Shown: positions 33,495 to 42,122 of the stretch, piece by piece | How positions within the stretch are numbered: position 1 is the stretch's first letter | How the letters are laid out: every line of letters begins with the position of its first letter | Assembly: GCF_003290185.1 (NCBI RefSeq) | Contig: NZ_QNFY01000004.1 | Coordinates: 1-64,000 of the forward strand | Length of the DNA stretch: 64,000 bases | Source of the DNA: Chryseobacterium lathyri | GTDB taxonomy: Bacteria > Bacteroidota > Bacteroidia > Flavobacteriales > Weeksellaceae | Direction of reading: 5' to 3' | The notes under the pieces: model-generated | Seen by the model: only the letters and a program-made list of their open reading frames with translations | Told to the model about the DNA's origin: nothing | The model's database searches: none | Position numbers and translations under genes: made by a program

Positions 33495-34358
33495 ATGACA
33501 CCTAAAAAGTACACCAAAAAGACGGCCAAAAAAGTACATGAGAATCGTCGGAAGAATTATTTTTTCCGGAGAAAAGTAATATTAGCTGTTTTAATTCTTG
33601 CTTTAATAGGAACAGGATTTTACCTGAAACAGTCGGTTAGCTATTATTATGCACTGTACTTCAATAAATTCAGACATAAAAAACTACACAACAGTGAAGT
33701 GGAAGCAGCAAGGATACAGAAAATCCTTACCGCTAATCTCGATAAAACATATGGTTTTGATGTTTCTCACTATCAGAACAGGGAAGATATCAAATGGGAC
33801 AGTCTGAGTATTGGAAATAAAACAATTCCACTGGAATTTGTAGTCATGCGTGCCACAATGGGAAACCGAAATGCCGACAAACACTTTGATGAGTTCTGGG
33901 TAAAAGCCCAAAAGCATAATCTGATTCGTGGAGCCTACCATTTTTACAGGGCTGATGAGGATCCTGTGATCCAGGCTAATAATTTTTTAGCGAATGTAAA
34001 ACTGGAAAGCGGTGACCTTCCCCCTATTTTAGATATTGAAAAGATCCCGAAAAGAAAAACAAATAAAAAACTGATAGAAGATTTAAAGGTATGGTGCAAA
34101 ATCATAGAGGAAACGTATGGGGAAAAACCGATCATCTATACCTATTATCATTACTATAAAGACTTCCTGAAAGGAGAATTTGACGATTATCCGCTCTGGC
34201 TGGCGAATTACAATGATGTACCCTCTCCCACTCCCAATGATCATTGGGATTTCTGGCAGTTTACGGAAAATGGTATTGTTCATGGCATTAACACCAAAGT
34301 AGATCTTGATATCTATAATGGAAGCACCTGGTCGTTAAAAAGACTTACGCTGGATTGA
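33495..34358 (+). CDS. Glycoside hydrolase family 25 (lysozyme-like)
   Basis: 287 aa. A basic N terminus (PKKYTKKTAKKVHENRR) and one transmembrane anchor (residues ~25-45) put the catalytic domain in the periplasm. YGFDVSHYQ supplies the first Asp and PPILDIEK the D-x-E of the active site; WANYNDVPSPTP and DFWQFTENG also fit family 25. It cleaves the beta-1,4 bond of peptidoglycan. It probably takes part in wall remodelling. Confidence 0.9.
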   Translation: MTPKKYTKKTAKKVHENRRKNYFFRRKVILAVLILALIGTGFYLKQSVSYYYALYFNKFRHKKLHNSEVEAARIQKILTANLDKTYGFDVSHYQNREDIKWDSLSIGNKTIPLEFVVMRATMGNRNADKHFDEFWVKAQKHNLIRGAYHFYRADEDPVIQANNFLANVKLESGDLPPILDIEKIPKRKTNKKLIEDLKVWCKIIEETYGEKPIIYTYYHYYKDFLKGEFDDYPLWLANYNDVPSPTPNDHWDFWQFTENGIVHGINTKVDLDIYNGSTWSLKRLTLD

Positions 34359-34505
34359 CAGGAAAGGAAGATGGGAGTTCCGAAACCCGAAAGAATTATT
34401 TCTCCCGGGTTTAATCAATTTTTAAATTAATTTATAAGTTTAAGAAATAACCGAAGGAAGCCAATTATCAGCAATATCTTCCAGCCTCCCTCTTCCAACC
34501 TAAAA

Positions 34506-36152
34506 TTATTTCCCCAGAAATTTTGAAATATCTGCATTCAGCTCATCAGCATTTTCGAAAGGAATCATGTGGGTTGCATTTTTATAGATCTTAAGTTCAG
34601 CATGTGGGATCTGTTTGGATATCATTTCAGTATGATCCTGTTTGATCACATCTTTATCACCTGCAATCACCAGAACCGGACTTTGTATTTTTGCCAGATC
34701 TTTTTTACTGATATGAGGCTCATTCAGCATAATCTCTACCAACCTGCGTTCGTTGAATTTTCCAGATTTATTCTCTATATTCAGCACCAGAAGCTGATTT
34801 TTCATATGAGAAATAAGTCTTTCGTCGACACCTTCAGGAAAAGCATTGGCACCAATGGTAATCAATTTGTTCAGGTTTTCCGGATATTTTAAAGCAAATT
34901 CTAATCCTGTGACTCCACCGTCGCTCCATCCGGCAATATTAATTTTATGCAATTCCAGCTTGTCTGCAAGCATTTTTATATCTTCTGCAAATTGGGTATA
35001 GGTAAAATCTCTTTCAGAAGTATCAATACTTTTACCCTGCCCTCTGGTATCTACAACAATTACTTTAAACTGTTGGGAAAGAACCGGAATCTGCTGGTAA
35101 AAATCCTGGATACTTCCTGAATTCCCATGAAGAAGAAAAAGCGGTTCTCCTTCACCATAAGTTTCGTAATAAAGCTTTGTACCTTTTAATTGAAGATAGC
35201 TGCCCGAAGATGCGTTTTTCCCATACACAGAGTTTTTAGATTCCATACTATATTGGGAAACATCTGGGATCAGCCCTTCGAGGTCATCTCCAAAAGCAGC
35301 CGTTTCATCTTTGATATTCTTTGCGCTTTTATCCACTTTTACATCGATATTAATGGCTGGGGCTGCCAAGGTTATTTTCTGCCAGTCACCATAAAATTTT
35401 CTAATAAATCCCGTTCTGAACAATGCAGCACTGATATTAACCTTTCCGTCAAATTCTTTTAAAAACTGAATTCCGATAAAGAATTTCCCCTGCACCCAGA
35501 TATTATGATCATTCACATCCAGTGTATAAGTTCCGTCTTTAATCATATCTTCCGTAAGTTCTACTGTGATTTCTTCATCCAGGATATTTTGGTCGGGAAA
35601 ACCATTTTTTTCGGTATAAAGACTGTATCTCATCAGCACGGGCTTGTCTGAAATATAGCTGGCGATATTCAGGTTGATATTTTTGATCTTGGATCTTCTG
35701 CTGGCGTTAAATTCCAAAGCAGTTTCACCAAGAAAATCTTCTTTTTTGAACTTAGGATTCACGGAATACAGAACGCTTTTTGTTTTCGTATTGACGCCCC
35801 AGTTTTTATCAACCAGCTTTTTAACTTTAATATTGACCTCCTTTATATTTTTAACTTTTTCTTTTAAAAATATCTGCTGACCATCGTATTTTCTGAAATT
35901 CTGTACAGTTTCAGAATAAGGCTCATAGCCGGGAACCTCTATTTTTAGTTTTTTTGATGGATCAAATCCCGAAAGGTTAATAGCAAAATTTCCTTTCTCA
36001 TCGGAAACAGTACCGGCGTTCTCTTTTTCTACCCCAATTTTTACGTAAGGAATCGGCTGTTTTTCATTTCCGGAAATTACAGTTCCCGAAATCACCTGTG
36101 CATTAAGAAAATAGGCTGCTAAAAGTAAGAATAAAGCATTGAGTTTTTTCAT
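34506..36152 (-). CDS. Carboxypeptidase-regulatory-like domain fused to alpha/beta hydrolase
   Basis: 548 aa. Signal peptide ends LNAQ. Residues ~20-110 form a CarboxypepD_reg-like beta-sandwich (VISGTVISGNEKQPIPYVKI; FAINLSGFDPSKK). Residues ~110-270 are an extra beta domain. Residues ~320-548 are the alpha/beta hydrolase: oxyanion LLHGNSGSI, nucleophile GWSDGGVTG, acid VIAGDKDVIK and His in ATHMIPF. Probably an extracytoplasmic esterase or peptidase. The first ATG is 36170; MKKLNAL at 36152 begins the signal peptide. Confidence 0.88.
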   Translation of the reverse strand: MKKLNALFLLLAAYFLNAQVISGTVISGNEKQPIPYVKIGVEKENAGTVSDEKGNFAINLSGFDPSKKLKIEVPGYEPYSETVQNFRKYDGQQIFLKEKVKNIKEVNIKVKKLVDKNWGVNTKTKSVLYSVNPKFKKEDFLGETALEFNASRRSKIKNINLNIASYISDKPVLMRYSLYTEKNGFPDQNILDEEITVELTEDMIKDGTYTLDVNDHNIWVQGKFFIGIQFLKEFDGKVNISAALFRTGFIRKFYGDWQKITLAAPAINIDVKVDKSAKNIKDETAAFGDDLEGLIPDVSQYSMESKNSVYGKNASSGSYLQLKGTKLYYETYGEGEPLFLLHGNSGSIQDFYQQIPVLSQQFKVIVVDTRGQGKSIDTSERDFTYTQFAEDIKMLADKLELHKINIAGWSDGGVTGLEFALKYPENLNKLITIGANAFPEGVDERLISHMKNQLLVLNIENKSGKFNERRLVEIMLNEPHISKKDLAKIQSPVLVIAGDKDVIKQDHTEMISKQIPHAELKIYKNATHMIPFENADELNADISKFLGK

Positions 36153-36296
36153 AGTATAAGTTTGATGCAAAATTCTTTATTTTCTCCCTTGAATACTCAC
36201 AATGACTTATTAAATTTGGTTTGTATTTAGTTAAACTTATTTAAAAAAATCACCAGTCTGTGATAGGAATTCTAAAAAATGCATAAACTTTTCTTT

Positions 36297-36809
36297 TTAC
36301 AGAATATTCATGATCTCTTCCCATGAATGCACTCTTTTGTAATTTTCATTTTCTATCAGCTCGTTGTGAGGTTGGGTGAAAATTAGTTTTTCTCCGGCAA
36401 AATGGTCCAGATTTTTAGGATAATCATCGATCATTACATCACCGTGTACCACCTTTTTGCTTCCACACAAAACAATTTGTTCCCAGCTGATAAACGGAAA
36501 ATGTTCTGCCAACCAATCAAATTTTTCTCTTAAGCTGTTAGGAAACTCCATCCCAGCAGAAACAATGTAGAGCTCATATTTGTTATTAATGTATTCCAAA
36601 GCTGCTCGGCTTCCTTCCATGACAGGAAGCGTTCTGAAAAAGCCAACTTCATTAACGTGTTTTTTTCCATTTGGAAACGCTTCAGTTTCAGGCATTCCTG
36701 CCAGATCATTGATTTCAATTTCTCTTCCTGAGTCTCTTTTTTCAAACTGCACCAGCTGATGGTACACATCTGCCATTACCCCGTCCATGTCTACGATTAC
36801 TTTTTTCAT
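36297..36809 (-). CDS. 5'(3')-deoxyribonucleotidase-like HAD phosphatase
   Basis: 170 aa. HAD motif I is VDMDGVMADVY with the nucleophilic Asp; motif III/IV region reads GDVMIDDYPKNLDHF. The NT5C-like family removes phosphate from deoxynucleotides. It may control dNTP pools. It stands alone with an upstream gap. Confidence 0.88.
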   Translation of the reverse strand: MKKVIVDMDGVMADVYHQLVQFEKRDSGREIEINDLAGMPETEAFPNGKKHVNEVGFFRTLPVMEGSRAALEYINNKYELYIVSAGMEFPNSLREKFDWLAEHFPFISWEQIVLCGSKKVVHGDVMIDDYPKNLDHFAGEKLIFTQPHNELIENENYKRVHSWEEIMNIL

Positions 36810-36918
36810 TATTTTAATATGTAATTTTATGAAAGCTTAAACTTACAACATATCAAAAAAAATAAAAAATATCATCTATACAAAATAAAAATTTAAGACA
36901 AATTTATCTTATCGCAGC

Positions 36919-38052
36919 CTATTCAACGAAAGGCTTTCTTTGAATCCATTCTTTTTTAGGATTTAATCCTATGAAAATTCTTTTCATAAATAAATTGACC
37001 AAAGAATTATTATGCTTTATCAATCCGAAAATTTCAATAGGTTCCGCACCAATGGTTGATTTTATTTCCAAAGCTGTTCTCCCGAAAATTATTCTTTTAG
37101 ACTTATTGCTAATTGCGAATTCTACCATATCTAAAAGCATGTTGAGATACAGTTGCCTTTCTTTTTGAATTTCTTTATCATAGCCTAAAAAATAGGTGTC
37201 AATATCTTGATTATTGAGGATTAAAGTATAGAATCCAATCAGCTTTTGGTTTAAAAAATATCCAAATACTTTAAAATTTTCATTGATATTTTTCTTCATG
37301 CATTCAAAATGATGTTCAGCAAGAAAAAAAGTATTGAATGGGGCATTTTCAGCTACATTTTGATAGAGAATATTCATTTCATCCTGATGCTTTTGTATCT
37401 CACCCAAATTCATTTCATGCTTTTCTATATTTTCAAATTTCTTTCGGGCAGAGCGGGCTCTTGTCCTGTATTTTTTAGAAAAATCATTCAAATAATCCTC
37501 ATACACAGTCCAGCTTTCGTTTATCTTCAATATCATATTAGGCTGAACTGAAAATCGGAAATAGGGCTGATGGTTTTTACTCTGGAAATAGTTGACAAAA
37601 TTGAACTGATAATCTTTATAAATGATCAAAGACGTTTTTCTGATGTCTTTCTGCATCTTCTGAACCGCCCTGTCCAAAAGTGGAACTACCTGTTCAAAAG
37701 TAATTTTGGCAGCATCAAAATAAAATCCATTCTGGCCTGTCAGCATATTGTTTCCCAAGATCATTACATCTTTACTGAATTTTCGGGCAAAGAAATTCCT
37801 GATATTGCACCAGACTTCATTTTTCTGAAAGGTCGCATGATTCTGGAAATTTAAATACTGGAATAAAGCACCGCCAATCAAATCATCATTATAAAAGAAA
37901 CCGGCATAATAGCATTCCATATTGGCAGGCCCGGAAGATTCCAAAATATTGAAATATTCTTTGGAAAGCATAATATTCCGGTTTCCGATCACAGAATTCC
38001 ACTGTGAAGGTAAATCCGAAACGCTATTGTATATTTTTAAATTATATGACAT
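36919..38052 (-). CDS. GNAT/FemAB-type acyltransferase-like protein
   Basis: 377 aa. Two GNAT-like halves, as in FemAB/peptidoglycan-recognition acyltransferases. The second half carries FGYFLNQKLIGFYTLILN and YLNMLLDMVEFAISNKSK, the fourth- to sixth-strand pattern of the acyl-CoA site. No signal peptide. Substrate unknown; aminoacyl transfer onto cell-wall or lipid precursors is possible. I chose MSYNLK rather than the frame four codons longer. Confidence 0.75.
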   Translation of the reverse strand: MSYNLKIYNSVSDLPSQWNSVIGNRNIMLSKEYFNILESSGPANMECYYAGFFYNDDLIGGALFQYLNFQNHATFQKNEVWCNIRNFFARKFSKDVMILGNNMLTGQNGFYFDAAKITFEQVVPLLDRAVQKMQKDIRKTSLIIYKDYQFNFVNYFQSKNHQPYFRFSVQPNMILKINESWTVYEDYLNDFSKKYRTRARSARKKFENIEKHEMNLGEIQKHQDEMNILYQNVAENAPFNTFFLAEHHFECMKKNINENFKVFGYFLNQKLIGFYTLILNNQDIDTYFLGYDKEIQKERQLYLNMLLDMVEFAISNKSKRIIFGRTALEIKSTIGAEPIEIFGLIKHNNSLVNLFMKRIFIGLNPKKEWIQRKPFVE

Positions 38053-38097
38053 AAAAAAGGCCACAAATGTAGCCTTATCATTTGGATCGTTAGAATT

Positions 38098-38613
38098 TTA
38101 TTTTTGTGTAACCCAATTAAAGCCATCCGGCAAATACCAGCCACAGACAATTCCGCCCATAATGGTGATCGTTATGGTCCAGTATGCAGTATTAATGAAA
38201 GTATATTTCCAGGATTTCCTTTCAAACATTGCATTAATTGCAGTAATGGGAAATATCAAAAATACTCCTGCTATAAAACAATGCAAAGCACCGTGACCAA
38301 AAGAACGATAGGCCATTCCGTAATCCTTCATGAAGGCAAAAAATGAAGGTTTTGCATTCATTTCATCTCCACCAACCATGCCTAAGGCTCCAAGTTGATG
38401 TATTGTAATCATTTGCAGAAAAAAAGCGATCAGAAAAGACAGGATAAATGAAAAGACAAAAATAAATCCCATGTTTGATCCTTTCATTTTTTCTTCTGTC
38501 AGCCCCGATTCCTGCATCCAGACAGTTCCGAACATTTTTGGATGATACCAGATAAATCCCATAATAAGTGGAACCAATGCGGCTACAGCAATAGCCAATA
38601 AGTTAATTTCCAT
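38098..38613 (-). CDS. DUF1761 membrane protein
   Basis: 171 aa with four hydrophobic segments. It begins MEINLLAIAVAALVPLIMGF and carries FIWYHPKMFGTVWM, the DUF1761 signature, followed by further helices (FIFVFSFILSFLIAFFLQM). The function of the family is unknown. It precedes the GNAT gene on the same strand by 45 bp, so the two may share a transcript. A longer reading frame from 38694 adds an unlikely N terminus. Confidence 0.85.
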   Translation of the reverse strand: MEINLLAIAVAALVPLIMGFIWYHPKMFGTVWMQESGLTEEKMKGSNMGFIFVFSFILSFLIAFFLQMITIHQLGALGMVGGDEMNAKPSFFAFMKDYGMAYRSFGHGALHCFIAGVFLIFPITAINAMFERKSWKYTFINTAYWTITITIMGGIVCGWYLPDGFNWVTQK

Positions 38614-38842
38614 CATAATATTGCATTTTAATAAGTATATCAAATCTACATTAAAATACAATATAAAATAAACTTTACGTAAATTATAATTCATTTTAAC
38701 TATAAATTAAAAAGCAAATAGAATAAATTCAATAAAAATCTAATATTACATTCCAATCCCATACTAATTATAAAAAAAATGATTTACGTTTTAAAGATTC
38801 TTATATAATGGCATTAGTAAGTTTTAAGTGTGTACATTTTCG

Positions 38843-38850
38843 TATTTTTG
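38843..38850 (+). promoter_or_regulatory. -7 box of the ABC-F gene
   Basis: TATTTTTG, 40 bp ahead of the ATG at 38891. It matches TAnnTTTG; the -33 region has no clear TTG. Confidence 0.4.
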
Positions 38851-38890
38851 CGGCTCAATTGAATTTTTAAATCAAACCCATTAAATTCCA

Positions 38891-40780
38891 ATGAATTACG
38901 TTTCTGTAGAAAATCTTACTAAATCTTATGGCGTCAAAGTTTTGTTCGAAAATATCTCTTTTCATGTGAATGAAGGGGACAAAATAGCCATTGTCGCCAA
39001 AAACGGAAGCGGAAAATCTACCCTTCTTAAAATATTAATGGGGAATGAAATTGCAGACAGCGGGACTGTAAATATTAATAAAGATATCCAGGTGGTTTTA
39101 TTTGACCAAGAGATTGAATTTGATTCTGATCTAACGATTGATGAGTTTATGATGACGCTTGATTCTGCGCCTATTCAGGCTCTGAAAAATTATCATCAAT
39201 CTCTGCTCTCCACAGATTATGATTTCATTGAAAAAGCTTTGGCTGAAATGGAAATTCATAAAGCATGGGATCTGGAGAATGATATGAAACAAATTCTCTC
39301 CCAGCTGAAAATCACTGACCTGGAAGCAAAAATGGGAACCCTTTCCGGTGGACAGATCAAACGTGTTGCTTTAGCAAAACTACTGACTGAGACAAGAGCG
39401 GAACACCGTCATACTCTTCTGATCATGGATGAGCCAACCAACCACCTTGATGTGGAAATGGTAGAATGGCTCGAAAGTTATTTAAGTAAAGCGAAAATTA
39501 CCTTAATACTGGTAACCCACGACAGATATTTCCTGGATGCAGTTTGTGGCATCATCTGGGAAATGGAGGATAAAAATCTGTATTTCCATAATGGTTCTTA
39601 TGCAACCTATCTTGAAAACAAGATGATTCGTGAGGATAATATGAATGCAACCATCGACAAGGCCAACAATCTTTACAGAAAAGAACTGGAATGGATGCGA
39701 AGACAGCCCAAAGCAAGAACTACAAAATCGAAATCCAGACAGGATGATTTTTACGAAACTGAAAAAATAGCTAAAACCGACACCAGAAAAGAATCTCTGG
39801 AACTTGATTTTGAAATGAAAAGGCTCGGAAACAAGATTCTGGAACTCCGAAATATTTCTAAAAGTTATGGTGAGAAATTATTATTAAAAGATTTCAGCTA
39901 TCAGTTTCAACGGGGTGAAAAAGTAGGAATTGTAGGAAAAAACGGAGCCGGAAAATCTACATTACTGAATATTATCCAGGGGCTTGAACCTAAAGATTCC
40001 GGGGAAATTGAAACGGGTGAAACAATCAAATTCGGATATTTTTCACAAAAAGGGCTGAAGTATAAAGAAGATGAAAGAGTTATTGATTTTATCAAGGAAA
40101 TTTCTGAAAATTTTCCTTTAGCCAACGGAAGAACAATCTCTGCATCACAGTTTTTGAGATTATTCTTATTTGATGACCAGACACAATATTCGCCTATTTC
40201 GAAACTTTCAGGAGGGGAAAAAAGGAGACTGCATTTAATGTATATTCTGTATCAGAATCCTAACTTTCTGATATTTGATGAACCTACCAACGATCTGGAT
40301 CTTCCGACTTTAACCGTGCTGGAAAATTTCCTGTTGAATTTTCAAGGCAGCTTAATTATTGTATCTCACGACAGGTATTTCATGGACAGAATTGTTGATC
40401 ATATTTTAGCTTTTGAAGGAGAAGGAAAGATCAGAGATTTTATCGGAAACTTTTCAGAATACAGGGAAGCTAAAAGCCGCGAGGATGCACTGGAAAAAAA
40501 TGCAGTATCCAAACCGGAACCTGTAAAAGAAATTGTTGCAGTACCAGAGATTCAGCAACCTGCTTCTCAAAAAAGAAAAATGTCTTTTAAGGAGCAAAGG
40601 GAACTGGAAACGATAGAAAAAGAAATGCCTGAGCTTGAACAGCAACGTGCTAAGATCATGGATCAGCTAAATAATGAAACAGACTATGAAAAAGTCTCTC
40701 AACTTTCTGCCGAATTAGAAACTATTTCTGAAAAGCTTGAAAACTATGAGATGAGATGGCTGGAACTTCAGGAAATATAA
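38891..40780 (+). CDS. ABC-F family ATPase (ribosome-associated, Uup-like)
   Basis: 629 aa with two ABC domains and no transmembrane segments. Walker A motifs are AKNGSGKST and GKNGAGKST. Signature motifs are LSGGQIKR and LSGGEKRR. Walker B is LLIMDEPTNHLD and LIFDEPTNDLD. A linker (~230-300) and a C-terminal coiled coil (KEQRELETIEKEMPELEQQRA) complete the Uup layout. Members bind ribosomes or DNA; translation quality control is most likely. Monocistronic. Confidence 0.93.
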   Translation: MNYVSVENLTKSYGVKVLFENISFHVNEGDKIAIVAKNGSGKSTLLKILMGNEIADSGTVNINKDIQVVLFDQEIEFDSDLTIDEFMMTLDSAPIQALKNYHQSLLSTDYDFIEKALAEMEIHKAWDLENDMKQILSQLKITDLEAKMGTLSGGQIKRVALAKLLTETRAEHRHTLLIMDEPTNHLDVEMVEWLESYLSKAKITLILVTHDRYFLDAVCGIIWEMEDKNLYFHNGSYATYLENKMIREDNMNATIDKANNLYRKELEWMRRQPKARTTKSKSRQDDFYETEKIAKTDTRKESLELDFEMKRLGNKILELRNISKSYGEKLLLKDFSYQFQRGEKVGIVGKNGAGKSTLLNIIQGLEPKDSGEIETGETIKFGYFSQKGLKYKEDERVIDFIKEISENFPLANGRTISASQFLRLFLFDDQTQYSPISKLSGGEKRRLHLMYILYQNPNFLIFDEPTNDLDLPTLTVLENFLLNFQGSLIIVSHDRYFMDRIVDHILAFEGEGKIRDFIGNFSEYREAKSREDALEKNAVSKPEPVKEIVAVPEIQQPASQKRKMSFKEQRELETIEKEMPELEQQRAKIMDQLNNETDYEKVSQLSAELETISEKLENYEMRWLELQEI

Positions 40781-40791
40781 TAAGTGAGAGT

Positions 40792-40870
40792 GTTTGAGAG
40801 TGGGAGTGTTTGAGTGTTAAGGAAATTCTAAATATCAAATACTTTTACACTCAAACACTCCCACTCTCAA
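40792..40870. terminator. 25-bp perfect hairpin between convergent genes
   Basis: TTTGAGAGTGGGAGTGTTTG followed by AGTGT (40792-40816) pairs perfectly with 40846-40870, leaving a 29-base loop. It lies between the stop codons of the ABC-F gene (plus) and the Gfo/Idh gene (minus). There is no T tract on either strand, so it may act by structure alone or be a repeat element. Confidence 0.6.
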
Positions 40871-40881
40871 ACTCCTCTACC

Positions 40882-41937
40882 CTACAGGTATACTATTTTC
40901 CCTTCTTTTGAACTTTCCAGGGATGCATCTATGATTTTCATATTCTGGACAACCTCTCTTCCCTGAGATGGTAATGCATATCCGAAAACGATATATTCAT
41001 AAATCTGCTGATAATAATTCATATAGTTCCCGGGTTCGCTGGCAGTCAGCATTCTTTCGGTTTCTGAGCTTTCATTTACGAAATTTAAAATCCCGTCCGT
41101 CCCTTTTAAAGGCTCTGTCCATTCTTTGCCATAAACCGGTATGGCTCCTGCAACCAGTTCATTTTCCTGATTATCGGTTCTTTCCTGCAGGAAGCTTCCT
41201 TTTTCTCCGTGAATAGCGTAGGCATAATGAGCTTCTTTGGTAAATACAGATGATTTCAGCCTTACTCTTAAATTGTTTTTGTAATAAAGCAGAATTTCAA
41301 AATAATCATTGGCATATTCCTGTCCTTTCATGGAAAACACATCAGCAAAAAGCTTTTCAGGATATCCAAAATATTGGACGGCCTGATCTACAAGATGGGC
41401 ACCAAGATCATGCAGGGAACCTGAACCCGACTGCTGTGGATCTTCTTTATGCTGTTTTCCGCTGGGTGTAGTACGGAACCTGTCGAAACGGATTTCGGCT
41501 TCTTTAATATCTCCTAATTTGCCGTCATTCAATATTTTATGAACCTGCAGAAAATCGCGGTCGAATCTTCTGTTTTGATAAACACTCAGAAACAGTCCTT
41601 TTTCTTCCGCCAGATTCACAAGCTCTTCTGCTTCTGAAACACTAACGGTGAAGGGTTTTTCAACAATTATATTTTTTCCTGCTTCAAGTGCCATCTTTGC
41701 ATATTCATAATGGGTCTGTACAGGTGTATTGATAATCACAAGTTCAATATCTGCATTCTGAAGCATTTCTTCTACCGAACGGTAAATAGTTGCTTCCGGA
41801 TATTTTTCTTTTGACTCTTCTTTACTTCTCTCTACTACGGCAGCCATAAAAAATCCGGGATGTTCTTTCAAAAATGGAGCATGAAATATTTTTCCGCTCA
41901 TTCCAAAGGCACAAAGTCCTGCTTTTATCAATTGCAT
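40882..41937 (-). CDS. Gfo/Idh/MocA-family oxidoreductase
   Basis: 351 aa. N-terminal Rossmann region GLCAFGMSGKIFHAPFL (a variant of GxGxxG). IVEKPFTVSVSEAEEL is the conserved EKP motif and the catalytic lysine; HDLGAHLVDQAVQYFG carries the catalytic His-Asp pair. The family oxidises sugars and inositols with NAD(P). No sugar-uptake genes flank it, so the substrate stays open. Confidence 0.92.
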   Translation of the reverse strand: MQLIKAGLCAFGMSGKIFHAPFLKEHPGFFMAAVVERSKEESKEKYPEATIYRSVEEMLQNADIELVIINTPVQTHYEYAKMALEAGKNIIVEKPFTVSVSEAEELVNLAEEKGLFLSVYQNRRFDRDFLQVHKILNDGKLGDIKEAEIRFDRFRTTPSGKQHKEDPQQSGSGSLHDLGAHLVDQAVQYFGYPEKLFADVFSMKGQEYANDYFEILLYYKNNLRVRLKSSVFTKEAHYAYAIHGEKGSFLQERTDNQENELVAGAIPVYGKEWTEPLKGTDGILNFVNESSETERMLTASEPGNYMNYYQQIYEYIVFGYALPSQGREVVQNMKIIDASLESSKEGKIVYL

Positions 41938-42081
41938 ACTATATAATTTTCAACAAATATATTCAATAATCCCCAGTTTAAGAAGGCATAGAAGCAATCG
42001 GTTCTTTTACAGCATTCATAAAGTATGATTTAAATCATTTTATTATTTTTATCAATTCTAAATTAATATTTCAAAAAACCT

Positions 42082-42089
42082 TATTTTTG
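42082..42089 (+). promoter_or_regulatory. -7 box of the TonB receptor gene
   Basis: TATTTTTG, 34 bp before the ATG at 42123. It fits TAnnTTTG. Confidence 0.4.
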
Positions 42090-42122
42090 CCGCTATTTAA
42101 AACTAGTCTACATAAAAATAAA

